A stretch of 64,000 nucleotides of DNA, from positions 54,371-118,370 of the forward strand of contig JACKIE010000008.1 of the NCBI GenBank assembly GCA_020638635.1, in the 5' to 3' direction. A program made the translations under genes and the position numbers. A model generated the notes under the pieces. The model worked only from the letters and a program-made list of their open reading frames with translations, made no database searches and was not told the origin of the DNA. The stretch comes from Planctomycetota bacterium (GTDB taxonomy: Bacteria > Planctomycetota > UBA8742 > UBA2392). Below, piece after piece: positions 50,733 to 60,253 of this stretch (within the stretch, counting starts at the first letter, position 1; each line of letters begins with the position of its first letter).

Positions 50733-51913
50733 CAGAGTTCCCCCTTGAAGGCGCGGTCGAGGGCTGCTGATTGCAGTGCGTCCAGTTCGGCGGCGGTTTC
50801 GGCTTGGGCGAGCTTCAGCGCCTCTATCTTTGCTTGGAGCGCATCCAGTTCATCAACGATTCGACGCTGATCGGCAAGCGTTGGAAATGGCATTCGAAAG
50901 GCGCGAATTCGTTTAATTCCCAAGTCAGGAACGCCAACACTTCGGCTAGCGTCGGCAGCCTGAGTCACAATCGAGTCGCTTCGCAAGTACCACAACAGAA
51001 AGCGCGATACCACATCAGCCTTCGGCTTGACAACTACAAGTACGTGGGACAACGCGAAAGGCCAGACGTCGGTCAGCTCACGCGCAGCTCCAATTGTGCC
51101 GATGCGAGAATAGAGAATGTCTCCCGGAGCAAACTTGCAGCGGTCTAGCTGCTCCCTATAGGTGCTGTCCGCAACGTACTTGGCGGTTCTCCGCCGAATA
51201 CCCTCCGCACCCTCAAAATCCACCGTGGAAATGAACGGAATGCCGCTTTCGGCGTACCGGGGCATTCGGTGAGATGGATTCGGATCGATGATCTCTGCGG
51301 CATCCTCGACGGTAGCCCAGGGCCATGGAGTGTCATCAGAAACAAACGTGCGGTGCAAGACCGCAGGTAGGCATGCAGTAGCTTCTTCGGTGGCTTGTTG
51401 GCGGAGGGTGCGGGCTTGGGTGATTTTGGCTGAGAGGGCGTCGAGGTACGCGACGATTCGCTGTTGCTCGTCCAGGGGCGGCAGGGGGACTTCGTACTCA
51501 AGCACATGACCGGGGCGGATCGCCGCGTAGTTCGTGCTGCCTTGGGCTTCAACCTGCTGACGAAACTCGGGCGTTCGCAAGTAGTAGCCGAGGAAGCGTC
51601 GGCTTAGCTTCTCCTCGCAAACCACGAATAAAAATTAGTGGCTGCTGACGATCGCGCCATGCAGGTCGTCAGGCACAATCCCGTACCCGCCATGCTTGGC
51701 GTCAATTTCTGCAACCAGTAGCTCACCAGCCTGGCAAACCTGTTGCTTCTTGGTTTTGATCCCCATGCCAGGCACGGTGTCTCGAAGGACAACACCCTTT
51801 GCATGGAGTTGAACGCGACAACGCTTGTACTCGGTCAGGTCGTCTATCGTGACGAACTCTTTTCGGTGCGTCACGACATCGCCCAGCTTCACTTTTTGCC
51901 ACTGCTTGCTCAT
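50732..51913 (-). pseudogene. hsdS: Type I restriction specificity subunit, interrupted by an ochre stop
   Basis: A 393-codon reading frame for HsdS with a single in-frame TAA at 51635-51637. Before the stop (codons 1-92) is the first half of target-recognition domain 1, ending GYGIVPDDLHGAIVSSH. After it the frame continues FLFVVCEEKLSRRFLGYYL, where intact HsdS proteins have Tyr at the stop position. The rest has both conserved helices (PLPPLDEQQRIVAYLDAL and PTLADQRRIVDELDALQ) and a second recognition domain. A GTG at 51625 could restart translation and give a 297-residue half. Full function would need suppression or complementation by the fragments; otherwise methylation and restriction are both lost. 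Confidence 0.85.
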
Positions 51914-52072
51914 GATTCCGATCCGGCGAACACCCGAGTGTCGTTCAACGCGACAGCGCTGCGGGTCTGGCCGTTCCAGTCCCCGACACCGTCAGGATAC
52001 ACAGGCCTGCGACATCCCCAGCACGATTGAGCAATGTGGAAAGCTGTCAGGAACTCTGGACGGGCGTGCCGT

Positions 52073-53623
52073 CTAACCCGGTCCCTTGGCGACGAGGGTT
52101 TTGATCTCGTCCATCAGCCCCAGAATCTGGCGTTCCTTGGTGATGATGCTTTCTACGAGTTGCTCGGGCGGCAGGTGCTCAAGCTCGGCCTTGGCGTTGG
52201 GGTTCTTGATGTCGAGGTTGACGGAGACCAATTTGCCGTCGGCGTCGTACTTGAGCACTTCGGCGGCTTTGACCTTCCAGGCGTGGTCGTTTTCCTTGCG
52301 CTTGTTCCACCAGGCCAGGCAGTCGGCAAACTCCTCAAACTGCATGGGCTGCGTCTTGGTGTAGTTCTTGCGGCCTTCGGGCAACGGCTGTTCGTAAAAC
52401 CAGATTTCCTTGGTTGGCCCGCCGCGCTCAAAGAACACGAGGTTGGTCGGAATCGGCGTGTACGGCGAAAACACACCGTTGGGCAGGCGCACGATGGTGT
52501 GCAGATTGAAGTCCTTGAGCAGCTCTTCCTTGATGCGGGCGCAGACGCCGTCGCCAAACAACGTGCCGTTGGGTACGACTACGGCCGCACGGCCGGGTTT
52601 GGGGACCTTGCGCAACTTGCGCATGATGAGCTGCAGGAACAGCAACGCGGTTTCTGAAGTCTGCTTGTCCTCGGGGAAATTGGCCTTGATGCCGGCCTCT
52701 TCTTCGCCGCCGAAGGGCGGGTTGGTGAGGATGACGTCTACACGATCCTTTTCACCTAGTTCCGTGAGCTTCACAGCCAGGCTGTTGCCGGAGTCAATCT
52801 GCGGCGCTTCAAGGCCGTGCAGCAGCAGGTTCATTTGGGCCAACAGGTACGGGAGCGGCTTGGCTTCCCCGCCGAAGATGCTGGTGTTCTGAAGCGTTTT
52901 GCGATCCTCGACCGTCTTGCACTGCTTTTCAAGGTGGCTGAAGGTCTCGACGAGAAAGCCGCCAGTGCCGCAGGCGGGGTCGAGCACAGTTTCGCCAAGG
53001 CGCGGATTGAGGGCTTCCACCATGAAGCGCACGACGGCGCGAGGCGTGTAGAACTCGCCGGAGTCGCCAGCGGCGTCGCGCATCTCCTTGAGCATGGACT
53101 CGTACAGATGGCCGAGCGTGTGGATTTCTTCGGATGATGAGAAGTGGATGCCTTCGACTTTGTTGATGACATCGCGCAGCAGGTAGCCGCTGGTCATGCG
53201 GTTGATGACACCCGCGAACACGGTGGCGATGACTTGCTTGCGGCCGTTGCCCGTGAGACCGCGCAGGTAGGCAAACAGGCCAGGACCTTTGGTGCCGTCA
53301 GGGCGGACGGCTTCTTCTTGATTGATAAAGGCCAGGAGCTCGGGACCAGTGATACCGTCGCCTTGGGCAGCCCAGTCACGCCAGCGGTAGGGGGCTTCCA
53401 GCGCGGACTTGTACTTCTTGCCACCGAGCTTGGCGCGGGATTCCTCGATTTGTTCCTTGTCGTCAAGGAACTTGAGGAACATGACCCAGGTAAGCATCGG
53501 CAAGCGGTCAAGGTCCCCATTGAGGCCCTTGTCCTTGCGCATGATGTCCCGTGCAGACTTGATCACCGACCCAAGCTGTTGGGCGGTGGTTTGCGGCTGC
53601 TTATGCTTCGATTTCTTGGCCAT
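52073..53623 (-). CDS. hsdM: Type I restriction-modification DNA methyltransferase
   Basis: A 516-residue HsdM that methylates adenine at the site read by HsdS. The N-terminal helical domain includes LTWVMFLKFLDDKEQ. The SAM site is LDPACGTGGFLVETF and the catalytic motif is LTNPPFGGEEE near residue 302. GEFYTPRAVVRFMVEAL is the usual HsdM signature. It lies 9 bp after the DUF429 gene and 159 bp before the interrupted hsdS; I saw no gene in that spacer. Confidence 0.95.
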   Translation of the reverse strand: MAKKSKHKQPQTTAQQLGSVIKSARDIMRKDKGLNGDLDRLPMLTWVMFLKFLDDKEQIEESRAKLGGKKYKSALEAPYRWRDWAAQGDGITGPELLAFINQEEAVRPDGTKGPGLFAYLRGLTGNGRKQVIATVFAGVINRMTSGYLLRDVINKVEGIHFSSSEEIHTLGHLYESMLKEMRDAAGDSGEFYTPRAVVRFMVEALNPRLGETVLDPACGTGGFLVETFSHLEKQCKTVEDRKTLQNTSIFGGEAKPLPYLLAQMNLLLHGLEAPQIDSGNSLAVKLTELGEKDRVDVILTNPPFGGEEEAGIKANFPEDKQTSETALLFLQLIMRKLRKVPKPGRAAVVVPNGTLFGDGVCARIKEELLKDFNLHTIVRLPNGVFSPYTPIPTNLVFFERGGPTKEIWFYEQPLPEGRKNYTKTQPMQFEEFADCLAWWNKRKENDHAWKVKAAEVLKYDADGKLVSVNLDIKNPNAKAELEHLPPEQLVESIITKERQILGLMDEIKTLVAKGPG

Positions 53624-53632
53624 CCAGTTGTC

Positions 53633-54439
53633 CTATGTCGCGTTCCAGATCGCCGCACTGGGATCACCAAGCGCGACAGCTTGATTCTGAAGGTACTTGA
53701 TCCCGACCCAGGCCGAAACAAGCGCGTCGATTGCATCCTCGAAACACTTTAGGGATGACAGCGTTCGGACTGTGTTCGCGGCAGGAAGGGGCAGGGTGAT
53801 CCCTCCGATAGCGGCCGTAAGTGCCGTCAGCACGCCCTGAAACTGCCCAAGCAAGTTGGACACACGCTGCGCAACCGATGCGCCGGGCCAGTACTTACCG
53901 GACTTGGCAACCTTGTATGGAAGCCGGTAGTTGGCGTTCATAAGGCGCAACAAGGCAATGTGGGGATAGACCTCAACGAGCCTACTCTGACTCCCAACTG
54001 GCGTTGCGGTCGTTGCGATCGAGTAGCCTGCAGCAGCTGCCGCGATGCTGAACCGGAGTCCAAGGGGACCGGGTTTAGTAGGGCTCGGAGTGTGAGTCGA
54101 ACAGCCATTCCCCCCGAATTGATTCGATACAACGTTGTCCGCAACGCGGCGACCATTGATGGGCTGGGTTGCAACTGGCATGTCCAACGTGATCAAGGTT
54201 GGGAAGTGTCCAGTGACGTTACTGCAAGCCTGAAGCAACGCAGGCAAGTCTGCCTCGCCGCGGCCAAGCGCGGGCGCTGCCCAGTTCACTTGGCCTGTGC
54301 GGCAGCCGTCCAAGAAGTCGCAGTAGCTGGGAGCAACTACGTTGCAGCACCATGAACCAGCGGCGTTCTCGCTTACCAGTGCCACACCCGAGGGCTGGCC
54401 GGCGGTCCATGCAGCATCAATGGCAAGAACTGAAAGCAC
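53633..54439 (-). CDS. DUF429 (RNase H-like fold) protein
   Basis: A 268-residue DUF429 protein. The RNase H-like first strand is LAIDAAWTAGQPSGVALVSE, followed by LITLDMPVATQPINGR with a conserved Asp, EVYPHIALLRLM and FEDAIDALVSAWVG. These acidic residues fit the predicted metal site of the family, whose substrate is unknown. It is embedded between hsdR (27 bp away) and hsdM (9 bp), so it is co-expressed with the restriction system. Confidence 0.83.
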   Translation of the reverse strand: MLSVLAIDAAWTAGQPSGVALVSENAAGSWCCNVVAPSYCDFLDGCRTGQVNWAAPALGRGEADLPALLQACSNVTGHFPTLITLDMPVATQPINGRRVADNVVSNQFGGNGCSTHTPSPTKPGPLGLRFSIAAAAAGYSIATTATPVGSQSRLVEVYPHIALLRLMNANYRLPYKVAKSGKYWPGASVAQRVSNLLGQFQGVLTALTAAIGGITLPLPAANTVRTLSSLKCFEDAIDALVSAWVGIKYLQNQAVALGDPSAAIWNAT

Positions 54440-54466
54440 GATGCCCCCTCACGTCACACAAGTCGG

Positions 54467-56824
54467 TTACGCTGCATATAAGAGCGTTTGAAGTTCATGA
54501 ACGGCGCTTACCAGCTTGTCCTCGCCGCCGAAGAACCTTGCTATTTCCAGCGGGTTGCCGTGCGTGCTCAGCGGCGGAACTTCCAGAACGTCGGGCAGAA
54601 CGAACTGTGCTGTCCCGTGCTCCGCGTACTTCTCCAGCAGCTCAGCCAGAATCTGCTGTGCTTCGGGGCCGAAACGCTCGAAGAAGTCCTTCTTCTCCTT
54701 CTGCAGTCGTTTTGCCCGTTCACGGCGAGTGCGTACAGGTGCGTTGTAGGCCAGATGGCAGAGCAGGTCAAACGGGTCTGCTTCGGGCAAGTTGACGGCT
54801 TTTGCAACCTCGTTGAAGTCGATGCCGCGTTCTTCAAGGCGGTCGATGATCTCGCGGCGTTTGCCTGGATCGGCCCATGCGTCCCGCATTTCCGTAACGC
54901 TCGGAAAGAGTGTGCGGACACGGCTTGCCGCGTACTCGCTGTAGCTGACGACGCGCAGCTGGCGGCCTTCGGGGTCAAGCTCATAGACGAGATGGGCAGC
55001 GATCTCCACCTGCCCTCCGTCGAAGTAGAACTTGCGACGTTGGGGTTGGGTTGCGTCGTCGAAGACTGGCTGTCCCGGGTCGTCAGGTTCGGCCTCATCG
55101 TCCTCCGACAGGACTTCTTCGGGTTGGGTAGGGGTACCTTCGGAGTCAATCTCCTGTTCCGTTACGCGCGCAGGATCGCCATCGAATTCGGGATCAGCGA
55201 ACAGGCGCGTCGCGGAGCCGGTGTAGTCCAGGATGTTGAAAAAGAGCTTGCCGTAGTCATCCCGGACGCGGGTGCCACGGCCGATGATCTGCTTGAACTC
55301 AACCATGGAGCCGATCAAGCGGACGAGGACGACGTTCTTGCAGGTAGGCGCATCAACGCCGGTCGTGAGTAGCTGCGACGTGGTCAGGATGACCGGCGTT
55401 GCCGTTTCGACGTCTTGAAAGCGGCCAAGGTGGCCACGCCCGACATCACCTTCCGCGGACGTTACGCGGCAGACGTAGTCCGGGTACTTCTGGACGAGAT
55501 CGGCGTTGAGGTTGTTGAGGGCGCGGCGCATTTCGTCGGCGTGTTCCTGATCGACGCAAAACACGATGGTCTTGGCGAAGCGGTCGGTGTTCTTGAGGAA
55601 CTCGGTCAGGTGCTTTGCTACGGCTTCCGTACGGGCGCGAAGGCTTACGACTCGCTCGAAGTCCGGGGTGTGGTACTGCTCATCGGGGATCGAGCGCCCA
55701 TAGCGGTCCAAGTCGTCTTTGCTGGGACGCCAGCCGGCGGCGTCAAACGTCGTGACGATGCGGTGTACGCGATAGGGCGCCAGGAAGCCGTCCTCAATGC
55801 CTTGCCGGAGGCTGTACGTGTAGACCGGGTCGCCGAAGTAGCCGTAGGTGTCGATGTTGTCTTTGTGCTTCGGCGTGGCCGTCAGGCCGAGTTTGTAGGC
55901 GGGTTCGAAGTAGTCCAGGATCTCACGCCAGGAGCTGTCATCGCGGGCGCTGCCGCGATGGCACTCGTCCACGATGACCAGGTCGAAGAAATCCGGTGAG
56001 TAAGTGCGGTACAGCCCGGGACGACGATCATCGGCTGCGATGGACTGGTAGGTGGAGAAGTACATCTCGCGGCTTTGGCTGGCGTCGCCGCCTTCGATCT
56101 TGTGGCGGGCTTCGCCAAAGGGCGTGAACGTCTTGTCCTTGGGGTCATCAACGAGGATGTTGCGGTCAGCCAGGTACAGGATGCGGGGGCGTCGGTGTTC
56201 GCCGGTGCGGTTCCAGCGTGAGGACCAGAGCTTCCAGCAGATTTGAAAGGCGACAACTGTCTTGCCTGTGCCGGTTGCCATGGTGAGGAGGACGCGCTTC
56301 CGGCCGCCTGCGATGGCCCCGATGGCGCGATTGACGGCAATCTCCTGGTAGTAGCGCGGGATCTTGCCGACCAGGCTATGCGCGGGTGCCAGAAGGTGTT
56401 CTGTCGCCTTTGGGGAGGCCTTTTGGGCGTCCTGCAGGCGCTGCCAGAGTTCGTCGGGTGTGGGGAAGTCGCTTACTTCGCGCTCAACGCCAGTCAGGAA
56501 GTCGAACTCGATGATGCCGGTGCCGTTGGACGAGTACGCGAACTTCACGCCCAGAGTTTCGGCGTAGTCCTTGGCCTGCTGCAGCCCGTCACCGACGGCT
56601 TTGTAGCTGGCCTTAGCTTCCACGACGGCAAGCATGATGTCAGGGCGGTAGCGAAGGATGTAGTCCGCGCGTTTACCCTTACGGCGGCGGGCCTTTCCGC
56701 CGGCGACGACGATGCGGCCGTCCGTGAACGTCACCTGCTCGCTCAGGCGATGAGGCTCGTTGTCCCAACCCGCTGCTTGCAGCTTGGGAACGATGAACTT
56801 CCGGCAAGTGTCGGCTTCATTCAT
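54467..56824 (-). CDS. hsdR: Type I restriction endonuclease subunit R
   Basis: A 785-residue HsdR, the translocating and cutting subunit. The N-terminal nuclease has RADYILRYRPDIMLAVVEAKAS, giving Asp and Glu-x-Lys. The SF2 motor has Walker A (LTMATGTGKTVVAF, near 185), DECH (VIVDECHRGS, near 287) and motif VI (IGRGTRVRDDYGK). It is the first gene of a minus-strand operon that runs through DUF429, hsdM, hsdS and probably on to the Abi, FRG and Mrr genes. An intact HsdR with a damaged HsdS should be harmless to the host because HsdR needs HsdS to bind DNA. Confidence 0.95.
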   Translation of the reverse strand: MNEADTCRKFIVPKLQAAGWDNEPHRLSEQVTFTDGRIVVAGGKARRRKGKRADYILRYRPDIMLAVVEAKASYKAVGDGLQQAKDYAETLGVKFAYSSNGTGIIEFDFLTGVEREVSDFPTPDELWQRLQDAQKASPKATEHLLAPAHSLVGKIPRYYQEIAVNRAIGAIAGGRKRVLLTMATGTGKTVVAFQICWKLWSSRWNRTGEHRRPRILYLADRNILVDDPKDKTFTPFGEARHKIEGGDASQSREMYFSTYQSIAADDRRPGLYRTYSPDFFDLVIVDECHRGSARDDSSWREILDYFEPAYKLGLTATPKHKDNIDTYGYFGDPVYTYSLRQGIEDGFLAPYRVHRIVTTFDAAGWRPSKDDLDRYGRSIPDEQYHTPDFERVVSLRARTEAVAKHLTEFLKNTDRFAKTIVFCVDQEHADEMRRALNNLNADLVQKYPDYVCRVTSAEGDVGRGHLGRFQDVETATPVILTTSQLLTTGVDAPTCKNVVLVRLIGSMVEFKQIIGRGTRVRDDYGKLFFNILDYTGSATRLFADPEFDGDPARVTEQEIDSEGTPTQPEEVLSEDDEAEPDDPGQPVFDDATQPQRRKFYFDGGQVEIAAHLVYELDPEGRQLRVVSYSEYAASRVRTLFPSVTEMRDAWADPGKRREIIDRLEERGIDFNEVAKAVNLPEADPFDLLCHLAYNAPVRTRRERAKRLQKEKKDFFERFGPEAQQILAELLEKYAEHGTAQFVLPDVLEVPPLSTHGNPLEIARFFGGEDKLVSAVHELQTLLYAA

Positions 56825-56960
56825 GGCCTACCCGTAAGTTCTGGCGCGCAACATGATTACACGCTTTTGCCAACCACGCCAGACTGTATGCTGTTCCTGA
56901 GAAGGCACATACATTTTCTTGAGCGGCGGGGGATACGAGCGGTTGACGGCTTTCCAGAGT

Positions 56961-56997
56961 GAAGGAAAGCGGCCTTCCTCACTCATGAGAGGAAGGC
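56961..56997 (+). promoter_or_regulatory. Competing leader hairpins
   Basis: GCCTTCCTC (56972-56980) pairs perfectly with GAGGAAGGC (56989-56997). The left arm can instead pair with GAAGG at 56961-56965. The right arm is itself a strong ribosome site (AGAGGAAGG) for a 46-codon frame at 57002. The geometry resembles a switchable leader; the 46-codon frame overlaps the methyltransferase remnant and may not be a gene. Confidence 0.35.
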
Positions 56998-57038
56998 GAC
57001 GATGGCAGCCCTGCGACGGGTTGAACCGAGCCCACAGG

Positions 57039-57195
57039 GCCGAGGCCAACGAAGAAGCCTGGGCAAGCCTGCGCCAGACCAGAAGCACCCTGTTCGACCC
57101 ACTCAAGCCCAAAGTGAGGGAGCAAGGGCAAAGTCAAGGTAGCCTTAAGGGTAATCAACCGCTACGGCGACGAAGTCATGCAGGCTTACGAAGTG
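57039..57195 (+). pseudogene. Decayed 3' end of a DNA methyltransferase gene
   Basis: In the spacer before the SNF2 gene one frame reads EANEEAWASLRQTRSTLFDP (57042-57101), and after a one-base shift another reads GKVKVALRVINRYGDEVMQA and then YEV (57127-57195). Together they resemble the C-terminal end of Mod-like site-specific DNA methyltransferases, which typically finish with an EEAW segment and a strand of the type IAVKVINHYGDEV. The upstream body of the gene is missing. This is recognition from memory, without alignment. Confidence 0.45.
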
Positions 57196-57223
57196 CAAGG
57201 GGCGTTTAGGTGCGGGGGCATCG

Positions 57224-60200
57224 ATGGCAAAGAACTCAGGACCACTGTTCGGAAAGGGCGACATGGTGGAGCTGCGCTCTAAACCAGGCGTCCCCCTTGC
57301 GGTCATCGATGTGACGCCAGGGCCACCTGAAGTTCGCTACAAGGTGCTGCAGGCTGGAGCACCAGCCACTTACTACGAAAGTCAGCTTCAGGCATACCTG
57401 CAAGCGACGACTGGGGCCAAGCAGTTCACGGCTTCCCAACTCCGGGCTCATCTCACGAGCCTTCAGTTACTGTCCCCATCTACGTCAAACCTGTTCTCAC
57501 TCCGATTGGGACGGGTGAAGTTTGTGCCCTACCAGTACAGGCCGGTGCTCCGGATGATTCGTGCGGACCGTCCGCGGATGTTGGCTGCGGACGAGGTAGG
57601 TGTGGGCAAAACGATTGAAGCCGGTTTGATCATCAAGGAGCTCCGTGCCCGCAAAGAGCTGAACTCGATCCTGATCATCTGTCCAAAGGCGCTGGTGGCG
57701 GAAAAAAAGTGGTTCAACGAGATGAAGCGGTTTGACGAGGAGTTCACGCAACTTGACGGCAAGCTGCTGCAGCATTGCTTGCGTGAAACAGACCTCGATG
57801 GCGAGTGGCCTCACAAGTACTCTACTGCGATCCTTCCGTTCTCTTTGTTCGACTCCGATCTTGAACAGAAGCTCCTCAAGCTAGACCCACCGCCCAAGTT
57901 CGACTTGGTGATTGTGGACGAGGCCCACAACATCCGGAACTCGGCAACGTTCCTGCATCAAGGTGTTCGACGCTTCTGTGACAACGCCGAAGCTGTCGTG
58001 TTCCTGACCGCAACACCTGTTCAGCTAGGCAGCAATGACTTGTTTACCCTCCTCAACGTCCTGAGACCGGACTTGGTGATCGACCATGCCAGCTTCGAGG
58101 CGATGGCAGCCCCGAACGCGTTCATCAACGCTGCGGTGAAGCACTGTCGTATGGCAAAGCCGACGTGGAGCGTCGACGCGTCAAACAGCTTGGCCGAAGC
58201 GGGTTCCACCGAGTGGGGGCGTAGGTTCTTAGGCACAGCACCTGCGTTCCAGGCATGCCGCGACCAGTTGGGGCGCGGAAATCTGACGGACTCCGACCGT
58301 GTTCAGCTGATCCGGTCAATAGAGGACCTGTACACGTTTTCCGGGCTAATCAATCGCACGCGACGCCGCGACATCGGCGAGTTCACCACCCGCAAACCGA
58401 AGACGGTCAACGTTGAGTTCACTCCGGCGCAGCGTCAGCTACACGACGACTTACTGCGTGTTGTCGCGAAGATACTTGCCTTCTTCCACGGTGAGCAGAA
58501 CGTCAAGTTCATGATGACGACGATTCGCAGGCAGGCTGCAAGCTGCCTGTACGGACTCGCTCCGTTCCTTCGGGACATGCTGAATGGAAAGCTGCTGGAG
58601 CTTGAGACCCTGGTCGGTGACGAGCCTTCGCCCAGCCTCCAGTTTGTGGATTCCATTCGACCCGAGATTCAAGCCGTCATCGAGAAGGCCGGCAATCTTG
58701 ACCCAAATGATCCCAAGGTAGATGCATTCCGCGATGTTCTGATCGAGAAGGGCAGCCTTGCCAACAACAAAGCGCTGGTGTTCAGCACGTTCCGGCACAC
58801 GCTTAGGTATCTCTCGAGCAAGTTGGCCGGCACGGGTCTGCGCTGTGGCGTGGTTCACGGGGACGTGCCGGACGACGAGCGCGCAATCCTGCGGCAGCGC
58901 TTTGGCTTACCCAAGGAAGCCCCGAATGCTATCGACGTGTTGCTTTCATCTGAAGTGGGATGCGAAGGCCTAGACTTCCAGTTCTGCGACCTGATCGTCA
59001 ACTACGACCTTCCTTGGAATCCCATGAAGGTGGAGCAGCGTATCGGCCGCATTGACCGCTACGGACAGAAGAGCGAGGCCGTAGCCATCGTCAACATGAT
59101 CACGCCGGACACGGTTGATGCTGACATCTATGAGCGATGCCTGCTGCGTATCGGCGTTTTCGAGCACGCCGTAGGTGGCTCAGAAGAAATACTGGGCGAG
59201 ATCACAAGTGGGATTCAGACCATCGCCGATAACCTCACGCTCACTCCGGAGGAGCGCAAGAGACAGCTTCAGCAGCTTGCCGACAACAGCATCAGGATTG
59301 TTCAGGAAGAACAGGCGCTTGAATCCAAACAGGCGGAGTTGTTCGGCCTGAACGTTCCCAAGCAGTCCTGGCAAACCGAGATCGAGGAAGCTGAGTCGTT
59401 CTGGCTTTCGGCAGCCTCGATTCAAGCCTGTGTCACAACCTACTTAGACGAGCGCCTGAAGACAGGGCTTGAACACTTTCTGGGTCAGCGATCAGCGAAG
59501 ACTTTGCGGTTGAGTGAGGACGCGCGCAAGTTGCTGCTGGACGACTACCTGCGGCTGCCGCGGTCGTCAGACCCAGTTACGCGCGAATGGGAAAAATGGC
59601 TGAAGGGCAGTCAGCCCACCATGACCGTGACCTTTGAACAGGATGCGGCTTCAGAAGACCCCAAGGTTGTCCACTTGTCCGTTTTGCATCCCTTGGTTCG
59701 CCAGTCGGCAAGTTACCTGTCCGCAATCAGTGACTCAGAGGTTTCGTTGGCAGCCGTCGACCCGAACTTGCCGGCAGGCAGTCATCCCTTTGCGGTCTAC
59801 CGCTGGCGCAAGGAGGGCGTGAAGCTTGATGAGGCGCTTGTTGCGGTTTCGACCAATCCAGACGTAGAGCACGCTGTTCTCAGGCTCTTGCAGTCGGCCA
59901 CAGACCACCAACCTTATGGCGACGCAACCAGCCTGCATGATTCCCTTGAGAAGGAGCACCACAGTCGCTGGGTCGCAGCTCGTGCAGCCCACGTAGCGGA
60001 AAACAAGAGACTGATCGAACACCGGAAACAGTCGCTCACCGTTAGCCACAACGCCCGGATGCAGTTCCTGCAGGAGCAGTTGGCCAGGGCTTCCGGCCGG
60101 ATTCAAGTGATGAGGCAGAGCGAACTCACCCGGGCCAAGATCGACTTCGATCGGCGCATCAAAGACCTCGACGAAGCCCTGAGTCGCGCCGACATCTTGC

Positions 60201-60253
60201 CGACGCCAGTTGTCTTCGGAGCCCTGACAGTAGTGAGAGGTGCGGACACATGA
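57224..60253 (+). CDS. SNF2-family helicase (defence-type, DrmD-like)
   Basis: A 1009-residue SNF2/SF2 ATPase. The motor begins with Walker A in MLAADEVGVGKTIEAGLI (about 122-135), DEAH in LVIVDEAHNIR (about 232), FLTATPVQLG, and in the second RecA domain SSEVGCEGLDFQFCDLIVNYD with RIGRIDRYGQ (about 608-618). The layout matches the DrmD/RapA-like helicases found in phage-defence loci. The last 300 residues include a long coiled-coil-like segment near the end. It overlaps the GHKL-HNH gene by 4 bp (ATGA), so the two proteins probably act together. The genes are divergent from hsdR. A GGGGG ribosome site precedes the ATG. Confidence 0.9.
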   Translation: MAKNSGPLFGKGDMVELRSKPGVPLAVIDVTPGPPEVRYKVLQAGAPATYYESQLQAYLQATTGAKQFTASQLRAHLTSLQLLSPSTSNLFSLRLGRVKFVPYQYRPVLRMIRADRPRMLAADEVGVGKTIEAGLIIKELRARKELNSILIICPKALVAEKKWFNEMKRFDEEFTQLDGKLLQHCLRETDLDGEWPHKYSTAILPFSLFDSDLEQKLLKLDPPPKFDLVIVDEAHNIRNSATFLHQGVRRFCDNAEAVVFLTATPVQLGSNDLFTLLNVLRPDLVIDHASFEAMAAPNAFINAAVKHCRMAKPTWSVDASNSLAEAGSTEWGRRFLGTAPAFQACRDQLGRGNLTDSDRVQLIRSIEDLYTFSGLINRTRRRDIGEFTTRKPKTVNVEFTPAQRQLHDDLLRVVAKILAFFHGEQNVKFMMTTIRRQAASCLYGLAPFLRDMLNGKLLELETLVGDEPSPSLQFVDSIRPEIQAVIEKAGNLDPNDPKVDAFRDVLIEKGSLANNKALVFSTFRHTLRYLSSKLAGTGLRCGVVHGDVPDDERAILRQRFGLPKEAPNAIDVLLSSEVGCEGLDFQFCDLIVNYDLPWNPMKVEQRIGRIDRYGQKSEAVAIVNMITPDTVDADIYERCLLRIGVFEHAVGGSEEILGEITSGIQTIADNLTLTPEERKRQLQQLADNSIRIVQEEQALESKQAELFGLNVPKQSWQTEIEEAESFWLSAASIQACVTTYLDERLKTGLEHFLGQRSAKTLRLSEDARKLLLDDYLRLPRSSDPVTREWEKWLKGSQPTMTVTFEQDAASEDPKVVHLSVLHPLVRQSASYLSAISDSEVSLAAVDPNLPAGSHPFAVYRWRKEGVKLDEALVAVSTNPDVEHAVLRLLQSATDHQPYGDATSLHDSLEKEHHSRWVAARAAHVAENKRLIEHRKQSLTVSHNARMQFLQEQLARASGRIQVMRQSELTRAKIDFDRRIKDLDEALSRADILPTPVVFGALTVVRGADT

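Noticed and set aside
51914..52072. Possible small gene between hsdM and hsdS
   Set aside because: No frame with a ribosome site and protein-like composition was seen on the operon strand.
57002..57142. A 46-codon frame with a strong ribosome site before the SNF2 gene
   Set aside because: The peptide is Arg/Pro/Gln-rich and overlaps, in another frame, the methyltransferase-like remnant; I kept only the hairpin and the remnant as features.
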